Below are positions 46,770 through 55,692 of a DNA stretch of 64,000 nucleotides, one piece after another. How positions within the stretch are numbered: position 1 is the first letter of the stretch; the number at the start of each line of letters is the position of its first letter. The DNA lies in NCBI RefSeq assembly GCF_019104745.1, contig NZ_JAHRWL010000001.1, positions 1,593,001-1,657,000 of the forward strand. Reading direction: 5' to 3'. The position numbers and the translations under genes are program-made. Under the pieces are notes generated by a model. It made no database searches, was not told where the DNA came from, and saw only the letters and a program-made list of their open reading frames with translations. Source of the stretch: Thalassococcus arenae (GTDB lineage Bacteria > Pseudomonadota > Alphaproteobacteria > Rhodobacterales > Rhodobacteraceae).

Positions 46770-48266
46770 TCACTTCTTCTTGCCGAACCCCGACAGGCCC
46801 GGCGGCAGCGCCGCGCCACCCAGGCCCGGCATCCCGCCGGCGCCGCCCAGTTGCTTGGCCGCGGCTTCCAGCGCCTTGGGGTCCATGCCCTGCGCCATTT
46901 CAGGCGGCAGTCCGCCCTTGCCGAACATGCCGCGCATGGCCTGTTTCAGCATTCCGCCTTTGCCCATCTTGCCCATCTTCTTCATCATGTCCGACATCTG
47001 CCGCTGCATCTTGAGCAGCTTGTTGAGGTCGGACACTTCCATCCCCGAACCGGCCGCGATGCGTTTCTTGCGGCTGGCCTGCAGGATCTGCGGGTTGGCG
47101 CGTTCCACCTTGGTCATGGAGTTGATGAGCGCGATCTGCTGGCGCAGGATCTTGTCGTCGATGCCGGCGCCTTCCATCTGCTTGGCCATCTTCCCCATGC
47201 CGGGCATCATCGACATCATGCCCTCCATGCCGCCCATCTTGATCATCTGTTCCAGCTGCATCTTGAGGTCGTTCATGTTGAACTGACCCTTCTGGAAGCG
47301 CTTCATCATGCGCTCGGCCTGTTCGGCCTCGAGCGTCTGTTGCGCCTTTTCCACGAGGCTGACGATGTCGCCCATGCCCAGGATGCGTCCGGCGATGCGC
47401 TCGGGCTCGAAGGTTTCGAGCGCGTCCATCTTTTCGCCGAGGCCGACGAACTTGATCGGCTTGCCGGTGATCGCGCGCATCGACAGGGCCGCGCCGCCGC
47501 GGCCGTCGCCGTCCATGCGCGTCAGCACCACGCCCGAGATGCCGATGCGTTCGTCGAAATTCTCGGCCGTGTGCACCGCGTCCTGGCCGGTCAGGCCATC
47601 GACCACCAGCAGCGTTTCGCGCGGATTGACCACGTCGCGCACCGCCTCGACCTGGGCCATCAGCTCGTCGTCGATCGACAGCCGACCGGCGGTGTCCAGC
47701 ATGTAGACGTCATAGCCGCCCAGCGATGCCTGCGTCTTGGCGCGCTTGGTGATCGTCACCGGATCTTCGCCCTTGACGATGGGCAACGTGTCGACGCCGA
47801 TCTGCTGGCCGAGGATGGCCAGCTGTTCCATCGCGGCGGGGCGGTTGACGTCCAGCGAGGCCATCAGGACCTTTTTGCCGTCACGTTCCTTGAGCCGCTT
47901 GGCCAGCTTGGCGGTCGTCGTCGTCTTGCCGCCGCCCTGCAGGCCGACCATCAGGATCGGTGCAGGCGGATTGTCGATGCGCAGCGCGCCCGGCTCGCCT
48001 TCGCCGCGCAACACCTCGATCAGTTCGTCATGGACGATCTTGACCACCTGTTGGCCCGGCGTCACCGATTTGGTCACCGCCTGGCCGGTCGCCTTTTTCT
48101 CGACTGCCTTGATGAAGTTGCGCGCGACCGGCAGCGACACGTCGGCCTCGAGCAGGGCGACGCGCACTTCGCGCAGGGCGGTCTTCACATCGTCCTCGGT
48201 CAGTGCACCTTGCTTGGTCAGCCGGTCGAACACGCTGCCGAGGCGTTCGGATAGATTCTCAAACAT
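46770..48266 (-). CDS. ffh: Signal recognition particle protein Ffh
   Basis: 498 residues. N domain (1-90), G domain with GLQGGGKTTTTAKLAKRL near 106-123, DTAGRLSID near 188-196, TRMDGDGRGGAAL near 244-256, and a Met-rich M domain (about 300-470) with many MGKMGKGGM-type repeats for signal-sequence and 4.5S RNA binding. First gene of the group that continues into the GNAT array, chorismate mutase and rpsP. ATG at 48266 follows GGAGGCCGCGGC. Confidence 0.97.
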   Translation of the reverse strand: MFENLSERLGSVFDRLTKQGALTEDDVKTALREVRVALLEADVSLPVARNFIKAVEKKATGQAVTKSVTPGQQVVKIVHDELIEVLRGEGEPGALRIDNPPAPILMVGLQGGGKTTTTAKLAKRLKERDGKKVLMASLDVNRPAAMEQLAILGQQIGVDTLPIVKGEDPVTITKRAKTQASLGGYDVYMLDTAGRLSIDDELMAQVEAVRDVVNPRETLLVVDGLTGQDAVHTAENFDERIGISGVVLTRMDGDGRGGAALSMRAITGKPIKFVGLGEKMDALETFEPERIAGRILGMGDIVSLVEKAQQTLEAEQAERMMKRFQKGQFNMNDLKMQLEQMIKMGGMEGMMSMMPGMGKMAKQMEGAGIDDKILRQQIALINSMTKVERANPQILQASRKKRIAAGSGMEVSDLNKLLKMQRQMSDMMKKMGKMGKGGMLKQAMRGMFGKGGLPPEMAQGMDPKALEAAAKQLGGAGGMPGLGGAALPPGLSGFGKKK

Positions 48267-48581
48267 GCCGCGGCCTCCTTCGCCGGTTTCGGGTTCGCCG
48301 GTTCAATCTAGGAACCGGCGGCGCAATGCACAAACGCCCCCGTGGGCGCGACGCGCTGACGGAGGGCGATCCCGGGCAGGGCCCATGGGACCGGAAGCGA
48401 TACACTTCCGGGTGTTGCAGCGCGGGTAGGCGATGTCGCGCCCGGAGTCAAGGATCCGGAATCCAGGATATCGCGGTGCGGGGTGGTTGCGATTGCCCCT
48501 TGGCCCCATATCGGGGCTGTGTTTGTCTTTGTCCCGGACGTGTCCACGCGCCGCGGGCGGGCACACAGATTGGAGAACCGA

Positions 48582-49457
48582 TTGGAAAACTGGGACGAGA
48601 TCAAGACGGCCTACCAGGTCGCGCGGCACGGCACAGTCAGTGGTGCGGCCGAGGTTCTGGGTGTCCACCACGCCACGGTGATCAGGCATATCGACGCTTT
48701 GGAGAAACAGCTCGGCGTCAAGTTGTTCCAGCGTCATCCGCGCGGCTATACCGCGACCGAAGCGGGCATCGACCTGCTGCGAGTGGCGCAGACGACCGAC
48801 GACCAGTTCCAGCAATTGGCCAGCCGCATCCGCGGACGCGGTGCCGAGGTGTCGGGCGATCTGCTGATCACCTCGCTGGTGGCGTTCGCGCCGATGATGG
48901 TCGAGGCGCTGGCCAGCTTCCAGAAAGCGCATCCCGACGTCACCGTGCGCTATCTGACCGGCGATCGACTGTTTCGTCTCGAATACGGCGAAGCGCATGT
49001 GGCGCTGCGCGCCGGATCGGTGCCGGAGGAGCCGGACAACGTCGTGCAGCCCTTTGCCCGAGAGAAGATCGCGCTATACGCCAGCCGGGCCTATGTCGAG
49101 GCACATGGCAAGCCGGACGGCCTGGCGGCGATGGTCGATCACCGGTTCGTCGGTCCCGACAATCTCGAGACGCGGGCGCCGTTCATGCGCTGGCTGATCG
49201 CCCATGTTCCGGCCGAGCGCATCACGTTTCGCGCCTCGGATTCGCGCGTGCTGGAGCAGGCGGTTCTGGCCGGTGCCGGGATCGGGTTTTTCAGCGTGCG
49301 CGAGGCAGAGCAGTGCCCAGACCTCGTGCAGATCATGCCGCCGCAGGAAGACTGGACCGCACCGCTTTGGCTGGTCACGCATGTCGACCTGCACCGCACC
49401 GCCAAGGTCCAGGCCTTCCTGGCCCATCTCAAGGAGCATTCGGCGATCTTCGACTAG
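48582..49457 (+). CDS. LysR family transcriptional regulator
   Basis: 291 residues. HTH near the N-terminus (EIKTAYQVARHGTVSGAAEV then LGVHHATVIRHIDALEKQLG), followed by a LysR effector domain (SGDLLITSLVAFAPMMVEAL). The start is a TTG at 48582 (MENWDEIKTAYQ), placed by GGAG 7 bases upstream; an upstream GTG at 48483 would add an unlikely hydrophobic leader. Convergent with the ArsR gene with a 4-base overlap of stops. Target unknown. Confidence 0.87.
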   Translation: MENWDEIKTAYQVARHGTVSGAAEVLGVHHATVIRHIDALEKQLGVKLFQRHPRGYTATEAGIDLLRVAQTTDDQFQQLASRIRGRGAEVSGDLLITSLVAFAPMMVEALASFQKAHPDVTVRYLTGDRLFRLEYGEAHVALRAGSVPEEPDNVVQPFAREKIALYASRAYVEAHGKPDGLAAMVDHRFVGPDNLETRAPFMRWLIAHVPAERITFRASDSRVLEQAVLAGAGIGFFSVREAEQCPDLVQIMPPQEDWTAPLWLVTHVDLHRTAKVQAFLAHLKEHSAIFD

Positions 49458-49816
49458 CGTTCGTTCGCCGCCGGTTCCGTGAAGATCGGGTCGGGTTCGT
49501 CAAGTTCCTGCTGCAGAAACCGTTCGAACGCATCCAGGTTGACCGCCTCGAATTGGCCGAAACTCTGCATCCAGATACTGGCGTCGCGAAGCGCGTCCGG
49601 TTCCAGCTTGCACCATTTCACCCGGCCGCGCTTTTCCTGGCTGATCAGTCCGGCGCGCGTGAGGATCGTCAGGTGCTTGGAGATCGCGGCAAGCGACATC
49701 TCGAACGGTTCGGCGACGTCTGTTACCGCCATATCGTCCTCGAGCAGCATCGACAGGATCTGCCGGCGTGTCGGATCGGCCAGCGCGGCAAAGACGGTAT
49801 CGAGATCGCGGCTCAT
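49454..49816 (-). CDS. ArsR/SmtB-family winged-helix regulator
   Basis: 120 residues. Classic ArsR fold: DTVFAALADPTRRQILSMLL, recognition helix VAEPFEMSLAAISKHLTILT and wing LISQEKRGRVKWCKLEPDAL. No CxC or similar metal-binding motif is present, so this is probably a non-metal subgroup such as the SdpR/PadR-like ArsR proteins. It diverges from atpI and a small palindrome lies in front of its start. Confidence 0.88.
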   Translation of the reverse strand: MSRDLDTVFAALADPTRRQILSMLLEDDMAVTDVAEPFEMSLAAISKHLTILTRAGLISQEKRGRVKWCKLEPDALRDASIWMQSFGQFEAVNLDAFERFLQQELDEPDPIFTEPAANER

Positions 49817-49847
49817 GCTGCGGTTAAGCCGGTATGGCGGAAAAACT

Positions 49848-49863
49848 CAACCAGTTAGTTGAA
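49848..49863. promoter_or_regulatory. Candidate ArsR-type operator
   Basis: TCAAC-CAGTTA-GTTGA, a perfect 5-bp inverted repeat centred 40 bases upstream of the ArsR start. Position suggests autoregulation. Confidence 0.5.
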
Positions 49864-49986
49864 TAACGGAATTGCCGTGAATTGGCATCAGGCCGCGGCG
49901 TACCGATTGCCGCACCTTGGGGAGCGGCGGGGAAAATACATCTTTATCAGATGGTTATGCCCCTGCCTGTGGTGAGCCGCGTCGTA

Positions 49987-50015
49987 TTGACTCGTGCCGA
50001 CCCGCCGCGTAGCAC
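49987..50015 (+). promoter_or_regulatory. Candidate sigma-70-type promoter of the F0 operon
   Basis: TTGACT (49987-49992), 17-base spacer, TAGCAC (50010-50015), 30 bases before the atpI start. The TTGACTCGTG block is the same as in front of smc. Confidence 0.5.
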
Positions 50016-50044
50016 AGGCCGGAACTCCAAACGGAGCATCTTGG

Positions 50045-50386
50045 GTGAGCGATCCCGATCTCGACAGCAAGCTGACCGAGCTTGAGCGCAAGATCGAAGC
50101 GGCGAAAACCGCGCGCGACGTCACGAAGGCGCACCAGGAGGAGCATTATTCCCAGGCTCAGTTGGCCTGGCGGATGGTGACGGAAATGGTGGCCGGTCTG
50201 GGGATCGGCTTTGGCATCGGATACGGGCTGGACGTGCTGTTTGGCACCACACCGTTTCTCATGGTGCTGTTCACATTGCTGGGGATCGCCGCGGGCATCA
50301 ACGTGATGCTGCGCAGCGCGGCCGAGATCCAGAAGGCGCAAGAGGCCCGGCAGAAGGGCAACGAAGGGGACGCAGATGGCGAGTGA
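50045..50386 (+). CDS. atpI: ATP synthase protein I
   Basis: 113 residues. A charged N-terminal helix ([20 protein letters not shown]) is followed by two membrane helices ([20 protein letters not shown] and [20 protein letters not shown]), the AtpI/AtpZ-like pattern of alphaproteobacterial F0 operons, where it helps c-ring assembly. GTG start at 50045 with CGGAG 8 bases upstream. The stop overlaps atpB by 11 bases. Confidence 0.88.
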   Translation: MSDPDLDSKLTELERKIEAAKTARDVTKAHQEEHYSQAQLAWRMVTEMVAGLGIGFGIGYGLDVLFGTTPFLMVLFTLLGIAAGINVMLRSAAEIQKAQEARQKGNEGDADGE

Positions 50387-51128
50387 CGCGAAAGCCGAAG
50401 GTGGTCTTGTCTTTCACCCGATGGATCAGTTCATCGTCGAACCGCTGTTCGGCGACGGTCCGGTGGGCGCGTTTACCATCACCAACGTGACGCTTTGGCT
50501 GTTCCTGGCGGTTCTGGCGGTTGCCGGGCTGATGATCGTGGGCACGTCGCGCCGCGCCATCATCCCGTCGCGCAGCCAGTCGATCGCAGAACTGGCCTAC
50601 GGTTTCGTCCACAAGATGGTCGAGGATGTGGCGGGCAAGGACGGGCTCAAGTTCTTTCCCTACATCATGACGCTGTTCATGTTCATCGTCTTCGCCAACT
50701 TCCTGGGCCTGATCCCGATGAGCTTTACCACCACGTCGCATTTCGCGGTGTCGGTCGTGCTGGCACTCGCGGTTTTCCTGACCGTGACCATCGTCGGTTT
50801 CGTCAAGAACGGCGCGGCCTTCCTGGGCCTGTTCTGGGTGTCGTCCGCGCCGCTGCCGCTGCGGCCGGTCCTGGCGCTGATCGAGGTGATTTCCTATTTC
50901 GTGCGCCCGGTCAGCCATTCCATCCGTCTTGCCGGCAACCTGATGGCCGGTCACGCGGTTCTCAAGGTCTTCGCCGGTTTCGCGGCGATCGCGGCGGTAT
51001 CGCCGCTGTCGGTCCTGGCGATCACGGCGATCTACGGGCTCGAGGTGCTGGTGGCCTTCATCCAGGCCTATGTCTTCACCATCCTGACCTGCGTGTATCT
51101 CAAGGACGCATTGCACCCGCATCACTAG
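50376..51128 (+). CDS. atpB: F0F1 ATP synthase subunit a
   Basis: 250 residues, five or six membrane helices. The essential proton-channel Arg lies in the [18 protein letters not shown] helix near residue 186; [12 protein letters not shown] and the late [14 protein letters not shown] are typical. Overlaps atpI by 11 bases. Followed by a hairpin repeat before atpE. Confidence 0.96.
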   Translation: MASDAKAEGGLVFHPMDQFIVEPLFGDGPVGAFTITNVTLWLFLAVLAVAGLMIVGTSRRAIIPSRSQSIAELAYGFVHKMVEDVAGKDGLKFFPYIMTLFMFIVFANFLGLIPMSFTTTSHFAVSVVLALAVFLTVTIVGFVKNGAAFLGLFWVSSAPLPLRPVLALIEVISYFVRPVSHSIRLAGNLMAGHAVLKVFAGFAAIAAVSPLSVLAITAIYGLEVLVAFIQAYVFTILTCVYLKDALHPHH

Positions 51129-51133
51129 GTTGC

Positions 51134-51154
51134 GGTGCGCAGATGCTGCGCACC
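51134..51154. repeat. Intergenic hairpin repeat, copy 2 (GGTGCGCAG type), atpB-atpE
   Basis: Perfect 9-bp palindrome GGTGCGCAG-ATG-CTGCGCACC. Near-copy of the element at 43156. In this position it may also affect processing or stability of the atp mRNA. Confidence 0.75.
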
Positions 51155-51195
51155 CCACGACAAATCATCAACTTCCAATCGTAAGGAGAATTCAC

Positions 51196-51420
51196 ATGGA
51201 AGGCGATCTCGCACATATCGGCGCAGGCCTCGCAGCAATCGGTTCCGGCGCTGCCGCCATCGGGGTGGGCAACGTGGCCGGCAACTTCCTGGCCGGCGCT
51301 CTGCGCAACCCCTCCGCGGCTGCTTCGCAGACCGCCACCCTGTTCATCGGCATCGCCTTCGCAGAAGCACTGGGCATCTTTGCCTTCCTCGTGTCGCTGC
51401 TGCTGATGTTCGCCGTCTAA
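51196..51420 (+). CDS. atpE: F0F1 ATP synthase subunit c
   Basis: 74 residues, two-helix hairpin. Helix 1 has the GxGxGxG-like [20 protein letters not shown]; polar loop ALRNPSA; helix 2 carries the proton-binding Glu in [15 protein letters not shown] near residue 58. No sodium-motif residues are evident, so it is a proton type. Strong AAGGAGAA ribosome-binding site, fitting its high copy number in the ring. Confidence 0.97.
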   Translation: MEGDLAHIGAGLAAIGSGAAAIGVGNVAGNFLAGALRNPSAAASQTATLFIGIAFAEALGIFAFLVSLLLMFAV

Positions 51421-51447
51421 GACGCGCTACTCTGAATCCTTACGCGC

Positions 51448-51476
51448 GGGCGGCGCCGTCATAAGACGGCCCGCCC
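51448..51476 (+). other. Stable stem-loop between atpE and the B' gene
   Basis: GGGCGG and GCCGTC pair with GACGGC and CCGCCC around an ATAA loop, 12 bp with one bulged C. No T-run, so it is more likely an mRNA-stabilising structure that favours atpE expression than a terminator. Confidence 0.6.
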
Positions 51477-51508
51477 GATGGTGAGACACCCGTCCCAAGG
51501 AGGACACC

Positions 51509-52072
51509 ATGGCGACCGAGACAACCGGAGCCGCAGAAGGCGCTGCAACGGCCAGCAGTTGCGTCGATGCCGGTGGCAGCGCCATCGGGATGCCGCAGCT
51601 TTGCTTCGACTGGTGGCCGAACCAGATCGTCTGGCTGGTCATCGCGCTGGTGGCGATCTTCTTCATCCTGTCCCGCGTGGCCCTGCCGCGCATCGCGTCG
51701 GTCCTTGCCGAACGCCAGGGCACGATCACAAACGATATCACCGCTGCCGAAGAGCTGAAGCAGAAGGCTGCCGATGCGGAAGCGGCGTACAACAAGGCGT
51801 TGGCGGACGCACGAACCGAGGCGCAGGCCATCGCGCAAAAGACCCGTGACGAAATCAAGGGCGATCTCGACGATGCGCTGGCCAAGGCCGATGCCGAAAT
51901 CGCCGCCAAGGCGGCCGAGTCGGAAAAGGCGATCGCCGATATCCGCGCGTCGGCCATGGCCAATGTCGAAATCGTTGCCAAGGACACCGCCGAGGCCATC
52001 GTCGCGGCACTTGGTGGAAAGACCGACGCCAAGGCGATCGCCGCCGCCGTCGGCAACCGGATCAAGGGGTGA
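51509..52072 (+). CDS. F0F1 ATP synthase subunit B'
   Basis: 187 residues. A 30-residue Ala/Thr-rich N-terminus with two Cys precedes one membrane helix ([20 protein letters not shown]) and a long charged stalk helix ([20 protein letters not shown] and following). B' pairs with B in the peripheral stalk in alphaproteobacteria and phototrophs. CCCAAGGAGGACACC ribosome-binding site. Four-base gap to atpF. Confidence 0.93.
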   Translation: MATETTGAAEGAATASSCVDAGGSAIGMPQLCFDWWPNQIVWLVIALVAIFFILSRVALPRIASVLAERQGTITNDITAAEELKQKAADAEAAYNKALADARTEAQAIAQKTRDEIKGDLDDALAKADAEIAAKAAESEKAIADIRASAMANVEIVAKDTAEAIVAALGGKTDAKAIAAAVGNRIKG

Positions 52073-52076
52073 CACG

Positions 52077-52640
52077 ATGCGCAACGTAACCCTACCCGCC
52101 ATCGCCGCGACCCTGTTCGCCAGCCCCGCGCTGGCCGCCAAGGGGCCGTTCTTTTCGCTGGGCAACACCGATTTCGTGGTGCTTCTGGGTTTCCTGCTGT
52201 TCCTTGGCGTGCTGGCCTATTTCAAGGTGCCCGGACTGCTGGGCGGGATGCTGGACAAGCGTGCCGAAGGCATCCGGAACGATCTGGACGAGGCCCGCAA
52301 GCTGCGTGAAGAAGCCCAGGCTCTGCTGGCCAGCTACGAGCGCAAATCCCGCGAGGTCCAGGACCAGGCCGGGCGGATCGTGGCTCAGGCCAAGGAGGAG
52401 GCCGAGCTGGCGGCGGACCAAGCCCGGGCAGAATTGCAGAAATCCATCGCCCGCCGTCTGGCGGCGGCCGAGGATCAGATCAAGTCGGCCGAAGCGTCTG
52501 CCGTTAAGGACGTGCGCGACCGCGCCGCAACCGTGGCTGTGATGGCTGCGCGCGATGTGGTCGCCGCGCAGATGACGGCCAAGGATGCCGGAAAACTGAT
52601 CGACGACTCGATCGCCGAGGTCGGTGCGCGTCTGAACTGA
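52077..52640 (+). CDS. atpF: F0F1 ATP synthase subunit B
   Basis: 187 residues. A signal-like first segment ([20 protein letters not shown]) precedes the membrane helix ([20 protein letters not shown]) and the stalk coiled coil ([20 protein letters not shown] and on). Last gene of the F0 operon; the F1 genes are not in the window, as usual for alphaproteobacteria. Confidence 0.94.
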   Translation: MRNVTLPAIAATLFASPALAAKGPFFSLGNTDFVVLLGFLLFLGVLAYFKVPGLLGGMLDKRAEGIRNDLDEARKLREEAQALLASYERKSREVQDQAGRIVAQAKEEAELAADQARAELQKSIARRLAAAEDQIKSAEASAVKDVRDRAATVAVMAARDVVAAQMTAKDAGKLIDDSIAEVGARLN

Positions 52641-52662
52641 CCGTATTCCCGGTCGCGAATAG

Positions 52663-52691
52663 GGCCCGGTCGGCTGCGACCGGGCCTTTTT
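52663..52691 (+). terminator. Terminator of the F0 operon
   Basis: Perfect 10-bp stem GGCCCGGTCG / CGACCGGGCC with GCTG loop and five T. Confidence 0.92.
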
Positions 52692-52817
52692 CGTCGCATC
52701 GCGCGGCAATCTGATACCGGGCGGCGCAGCAGGGTTTTCTTGCAAACCGCCACAAGATACAGTTGAAGCCAACAACCCGCAGCAGAACATGTGGGAAATC
52801 GGGCAAGGGACACTGCG

Positions 52818-53627
52818 ATGGCGCATATCATCGTGATCGGTAACGAAAAGGGCGGCGCGGGCAAATCGACCGTGTCGATGCATGTCGCGACCGCTTTGGC
52901 GCGCATGGGTCACAGGGTGGGGGCGCTGGATCTCGACCTGCGCCAGCGCACGCTGGGCCGTTACATGGACAACCGCCGCAATTACCTGGACAAGGCCGGT
53001 ATCGATTTGCCCAGCCCGTTCTACATGGACCTGCCCTCGGTCGATGAGACGACCCTCGCGCCCGGCGAAAACGCCTATGACCACCGGCTGTCGCGGGCCG
53101 TTGCAGATCTCGAGGCGCGCTCGGATTTCGTTCTGATCGATTGCCCGGGCTCGCATACCCGGCTGAGCCAGGTGGCGCATTCGCTGGCCGACACGCTGGT
53201 CACACCGCTCAACGACAGTTTCGTCGATTTCGACCTGCTGGCGCGGATCGACAGCGACGGCGACAAGATCCAGGGGCCGTCCGTCTATTCCGAGATGGTC
53301 TGGAACGCCCGGCAATTGCGGGCGCAGGCCGGTTTGGCGCCGATCGACTGGGTGGTGCTGCGCAATCGGCTTGGGGCGCAGGCGATGGTCAACAAGGCCA
53401 AGATGGAAAAGGCGTTGGAACGGTTGTCCAAGCGCATCGGCTTTCGCATCGCGCCGGGCTTTTCCGAACGGGTGATCTTTCGCGAGTTGTTCCCGCGCGG
53501 ATTGACGCTGCTGGACCTCAAGGATGTCGGCGTCAAGCAGTTGAACATCTCGAACGTGGCCGCACGTCAGGAATTGCGCGACCTGGTCAAGGCGCTGAAA
53601 CTGCCCGGCGTGACGGTCAAGTTCTGA
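52818..53627 (+). CDS. mipZ: MipZ-type division-plane ATPase (ParA family)
   Basis: 269 residues. Deviant Walker A NEKGGAGKSTVSMH near 7-20, Walker A' DLDLRQRTLGRYM, and switch DCPGSHTRLSQVAHS near 112-126. In Caulobacter MipZ forms a gradient from ParB at the origin and inhibits FtsZ, placing division at midcell. ATG at 52818 follows AAGGGACACTGC. The end overlaps the convergent MarR gene by 11 bases. Confidence 0.93.
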   Translation: MAHIIVIGNEKGGAGKSTVSMHVATALARMGHRVGALDLDLRQRTLGRYMDNRRNYLDKAGIDLPSPFYMDLPSVDETTLAPGENAYDHRLSRAVADLEARSDFVLIDCPGSHTRLSQVAHSLADTLVTPLNDSFVDFDLLARIDSDGDKIQGPSVYSEMVWNARQLRAQAGLAPIDWVVLRNRLGAQAMVNKAKMEKALERLSKRIGFRIAPGFSERVIFRELFPRGLTLLDLKDVGVKQLNISNVAARQELRDLVKALKLPGVTVKF

Positions 53628-54069
53628 TCGCGGCCTGCCCGGCTGTTTCGATCCGGCGCAAGAGATCGCGCAGAAGTGCGCGTTCATCCGTGCTCAGCGC
53701 CGCAGTCAAGTCACCCTCGTAGCGTTCGGCAACCGCGAACAGATCGTCGTAGACGCGGCGACCATTGGGGGTCAGCGACAGGTTTTCGACCCTGCGATCG
53801 GCCTCGTCCCTCTTCCGGGTCAGAAACCGCTGCGCTTCCAGACGTGACACCGCGCGGCTGATCTTTGTCTTGTGAATACCGGCCCGCGCTCCGATCTCGC
53901 GCGCGGTCATCGAGCCGTATAGGCCGAGGTGGAACAGAACCCGCCACTCGGTGCGCAGCATTCCGTACCGTTCGCGGTAAACCTTCTGAAATCCGAGGCT
54001 CGCCGCCTCGGCGGCCTGGTTCAACCGATACGGCAGAAATTCCTGCAGGTCGAATGCGCCTTTTTCCAT
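53617..54069 (-). CDS. MarR family transcriptional regulator, divergent from the homogentisate operon
   Basis: 150 residues. Winged [23 protein letters not shown] then [20 protein letters not shown] and [18 protein letters not shown]. Flanking helices form the dimer interface. It diverges from hmgA across 75 bases that hold an inverted repeat, so it is the likely regulator of the operon, probably sensing an aromatic intermediate (inference). Confidence 0.9.
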   Translation of the reverse strand: MEKGAFDLQEFLPYRLNQAAEAASLGFQKVYRERYGMLRTEWRVLFHLGLYGSMTAREIGARAGIHKTKISRAVSRLEAQRFLTRKRDEADRRVENLSLTPNGRRVYDDLFAVAERYEGDLTAALSTDERALLRDLLRRIETAGQAAIRT

Positions 54070-54092
54070 CGCGCCCTTGTCCGTTCCGTTGT

Positions 54093-54110
54093 TAGTTACA
54101 AAATCAACTA
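54093..54110. promoter_or_regulatory. Candidate MarR operator in the hmgA-marR divergent region
   Basis: TAGTT-ACAAAATC-AACTA, a perfect 5-bp inverted repeat with 8-base spacer in the only AT-rich patch of the 75-base region; one site could control both directions. Confidence 0.55.
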
Positions 54111-54144
54111 TTACAGACGAACCCAGCGAACAAGGGAGGCCGCG

Positions 54145-55506
54145 ATGAACCGTCAGACCCACCCGACCGGCATGCTGCAGGCGCCGTCGGTCGCCGGCCC
54201 GCATGCCGGGTACATGCCCGGCTTCGGCAATGATTTCGAAACCGAGGCGCTGCCCGGCGCCCTGCCGCAGGGCATGAACAGTCCGCAGAAATGCAATTAC
54301 GGCCTCTATGGGGAACAATTGTCGGGCACGGCCTTTACCGCGCCCAGCCACCAGAACGAACGCACCTGGTGCTACCGCATCCGGCCTTCGGTCAAGCATT
54401 CGCATCGGTACGCCAGGACCGATCTGCCCTATTGGAAATCCGCGCCGCATGTCGACCCGGACGTGATCTCTCTGGGCCAGTACCGCTGGGATCCGGTGCC
54501 GCATTCCGAACAGCCGCTGACCTGGCTGACCGGCATGCGCACGATGACCACCGCCGGAGACGTCAACATCCAGATCGGCATGGCCAGCCATATCTACCTG
54601 GTGACGCAATCGATGCAGGATGCGTATTTCTATTCCGCCGACAGCGAATTGCTGGTGGTCCCACAGGAAGGCCGGCTGCGGTTCTGTACCGAGCTGGGGA
54701 TCATCGATCTGGAGCCCAAGGAAATCGCCATCCTGCCGCGCGGGCTGCTCTACCGCGTCGAGGTGCTGGAAGGGCCGTGCCGCGGTTTCGTCTGCGAGAA
54801 TTACGGCCAGAAATTCGAGCTGCCGGGCCGCGGCCCGATCGGCGCCAATTGCATGGCGAACCGGCGCGATTTCAAGACGCCCGTCGCGGCCTTCGAGGAT
54901 CGCGAGGTGCCGTCCACCGTCACCGTCAAATGGTGCGGCCAGTTTCACGAAACCCGGATTGGGCACAGCCCGCTGGACGTGGTGGCCTGGCATGGCAACT
55001 ACGCGCCGGTGAAATACGACCTGCGCACCTATTGCCCGGTCGGCGCGATCCTGTTCGACCACCCCGACCCGTCGATCTTCACTGTTCTGACGGCACCGTC
55101 AGGCGTGCCGGGCACCGCCAATATCGACTTTGTCCTGTTCCGCGAACGCTGGATGGTGGCCGAGGACACGTTCCGCCCGCCCTGGTACCACAAGAACGTC
55201 ATGTCCGAGCTGATGGGCAACATCTATGGCCAATACGACGCCAAGCCGCAGGGCTTTGTTCCCGGCGGAATGAGCCTGCACAACATGATGTTGCCGCACG
55301 GCCCGGACAAGGGCGCCTTTGAGGGCGCGTCGAATGCCGAACTGGCGCCGCACAAGCTCGATAACACCATGTCCTTCATGTTCGAAACCCGCTTTCCCCA
55401 GCACCTGACGCGTTTCGCCGCGCAGGAGGCGCCCCTGCAGGACGACTACATCGATTGCTGGACGGACCTCGAAAAGAAGTTCGACGGCTCGCCGGGCAAA
55501 AAGTGA
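54145..55506 (+). CDS. hmgA: Homogentisate 1,2-dioxygenase
   Basis: 453 residues. Opens the homogentisate ring to maleylacetoacetate using Fe(II). The iron ligands are in place: His349 and Glu355 in [11 protein letters not shown] and His385 in MLPHGPDKG, at the same relative spacing as human HGD (335, 341, 371). N-terminal [16 protein letters not shown] and [12 protein letters not shown] are typical. The ATG at 54145 follows AAGGGAGG. First gene of a nine-gene operon. Confidence 0.97.
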   Translation: MNRQTHPTGMLQAPSVAGPHAGYMPGFGNDFETEALPGALPQGMNSPQKCNYGLYGEQLSGTAFTAPSHQNERTWCYRIRPSVKHSHRYARTDLPYWKSAPHVDPDVISLGQYRWDPVPHSEQPLTWLTGMRTMTTAGDVNIQIGMASHIYLVTQSMQDAYFYSADSELLVVPQEGRLRFCTELGIIDLEPKEIAILPRGLLYRVEVLEGPCRGFVCENYGQKFELPGRGPIGANCMANRRDFKTPVAAFEDREVPSTVTVKWCGQFHETRIGHSPLDVVAWHGNYAPVKYDLRTYCPVGAILFDHPDPSIFTVLTAPSGVPGTANIDFVLFRERWMVAEDTFRPPWYHKNVMSELMGNIYGQYDAKPQGFVPGGMSLHNMMLPHGPDKGAFEGASNAELAPHKLDNTMSFMFETRFPQHLTRFAAQEAPLQDDYIDCWTDLEKKFDGSPGKK

Positions 55507-55679
55507 TGGACGTCCTCGGTTACCTCTTTGTCGCCTTCCTGTGCCTCGTCTTCGGCGCCATCGGCTATGCTTGGTGGCAGAAATTCGTGCATGATCGACC
55601 TGACCGCTATGGCAAGGGCCGGGGCCACGACCTGCGGGGACCCGAACGCGGCCAATGGGATCGGCACGACGAACGATGA
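55506..55679 (+). CDS. Small single-pass membrane protein in the hmg operon, 57 aa
   Basis: [20 protein letters not shown] forms one membrane helix followed by a strongly charged tail (HDRPDRYGKGRGHDLRGPER). ATG shares one base with the hmgA stop (TGATG). No family recognised. Confidence 0.6.
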   Translation: MDVLGYLFVAFLCLVFGAIGYAWWQKFVHDRPDRYGKGRGHDLRGPERGQWDRHDER

Positions 55680-55692
55680 GGGGCGGGTAGCG

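Noticed and set aside
46155-48254. 699-codon open frame on the plus strand over ffh and the first GNAT genes
   Set aside because: Antisense shadow of ffh; the His-rich translation (HLAHLLHHVRHLPLHLEQL) is the complement of the Met-rich M domain.
53617-55062. 481-codon minus-strand frame extending the MarR gene across hmgA
   Set aside because: Only the last 150 codons form a MarR protein; the upstream part is antisense to hmgA.
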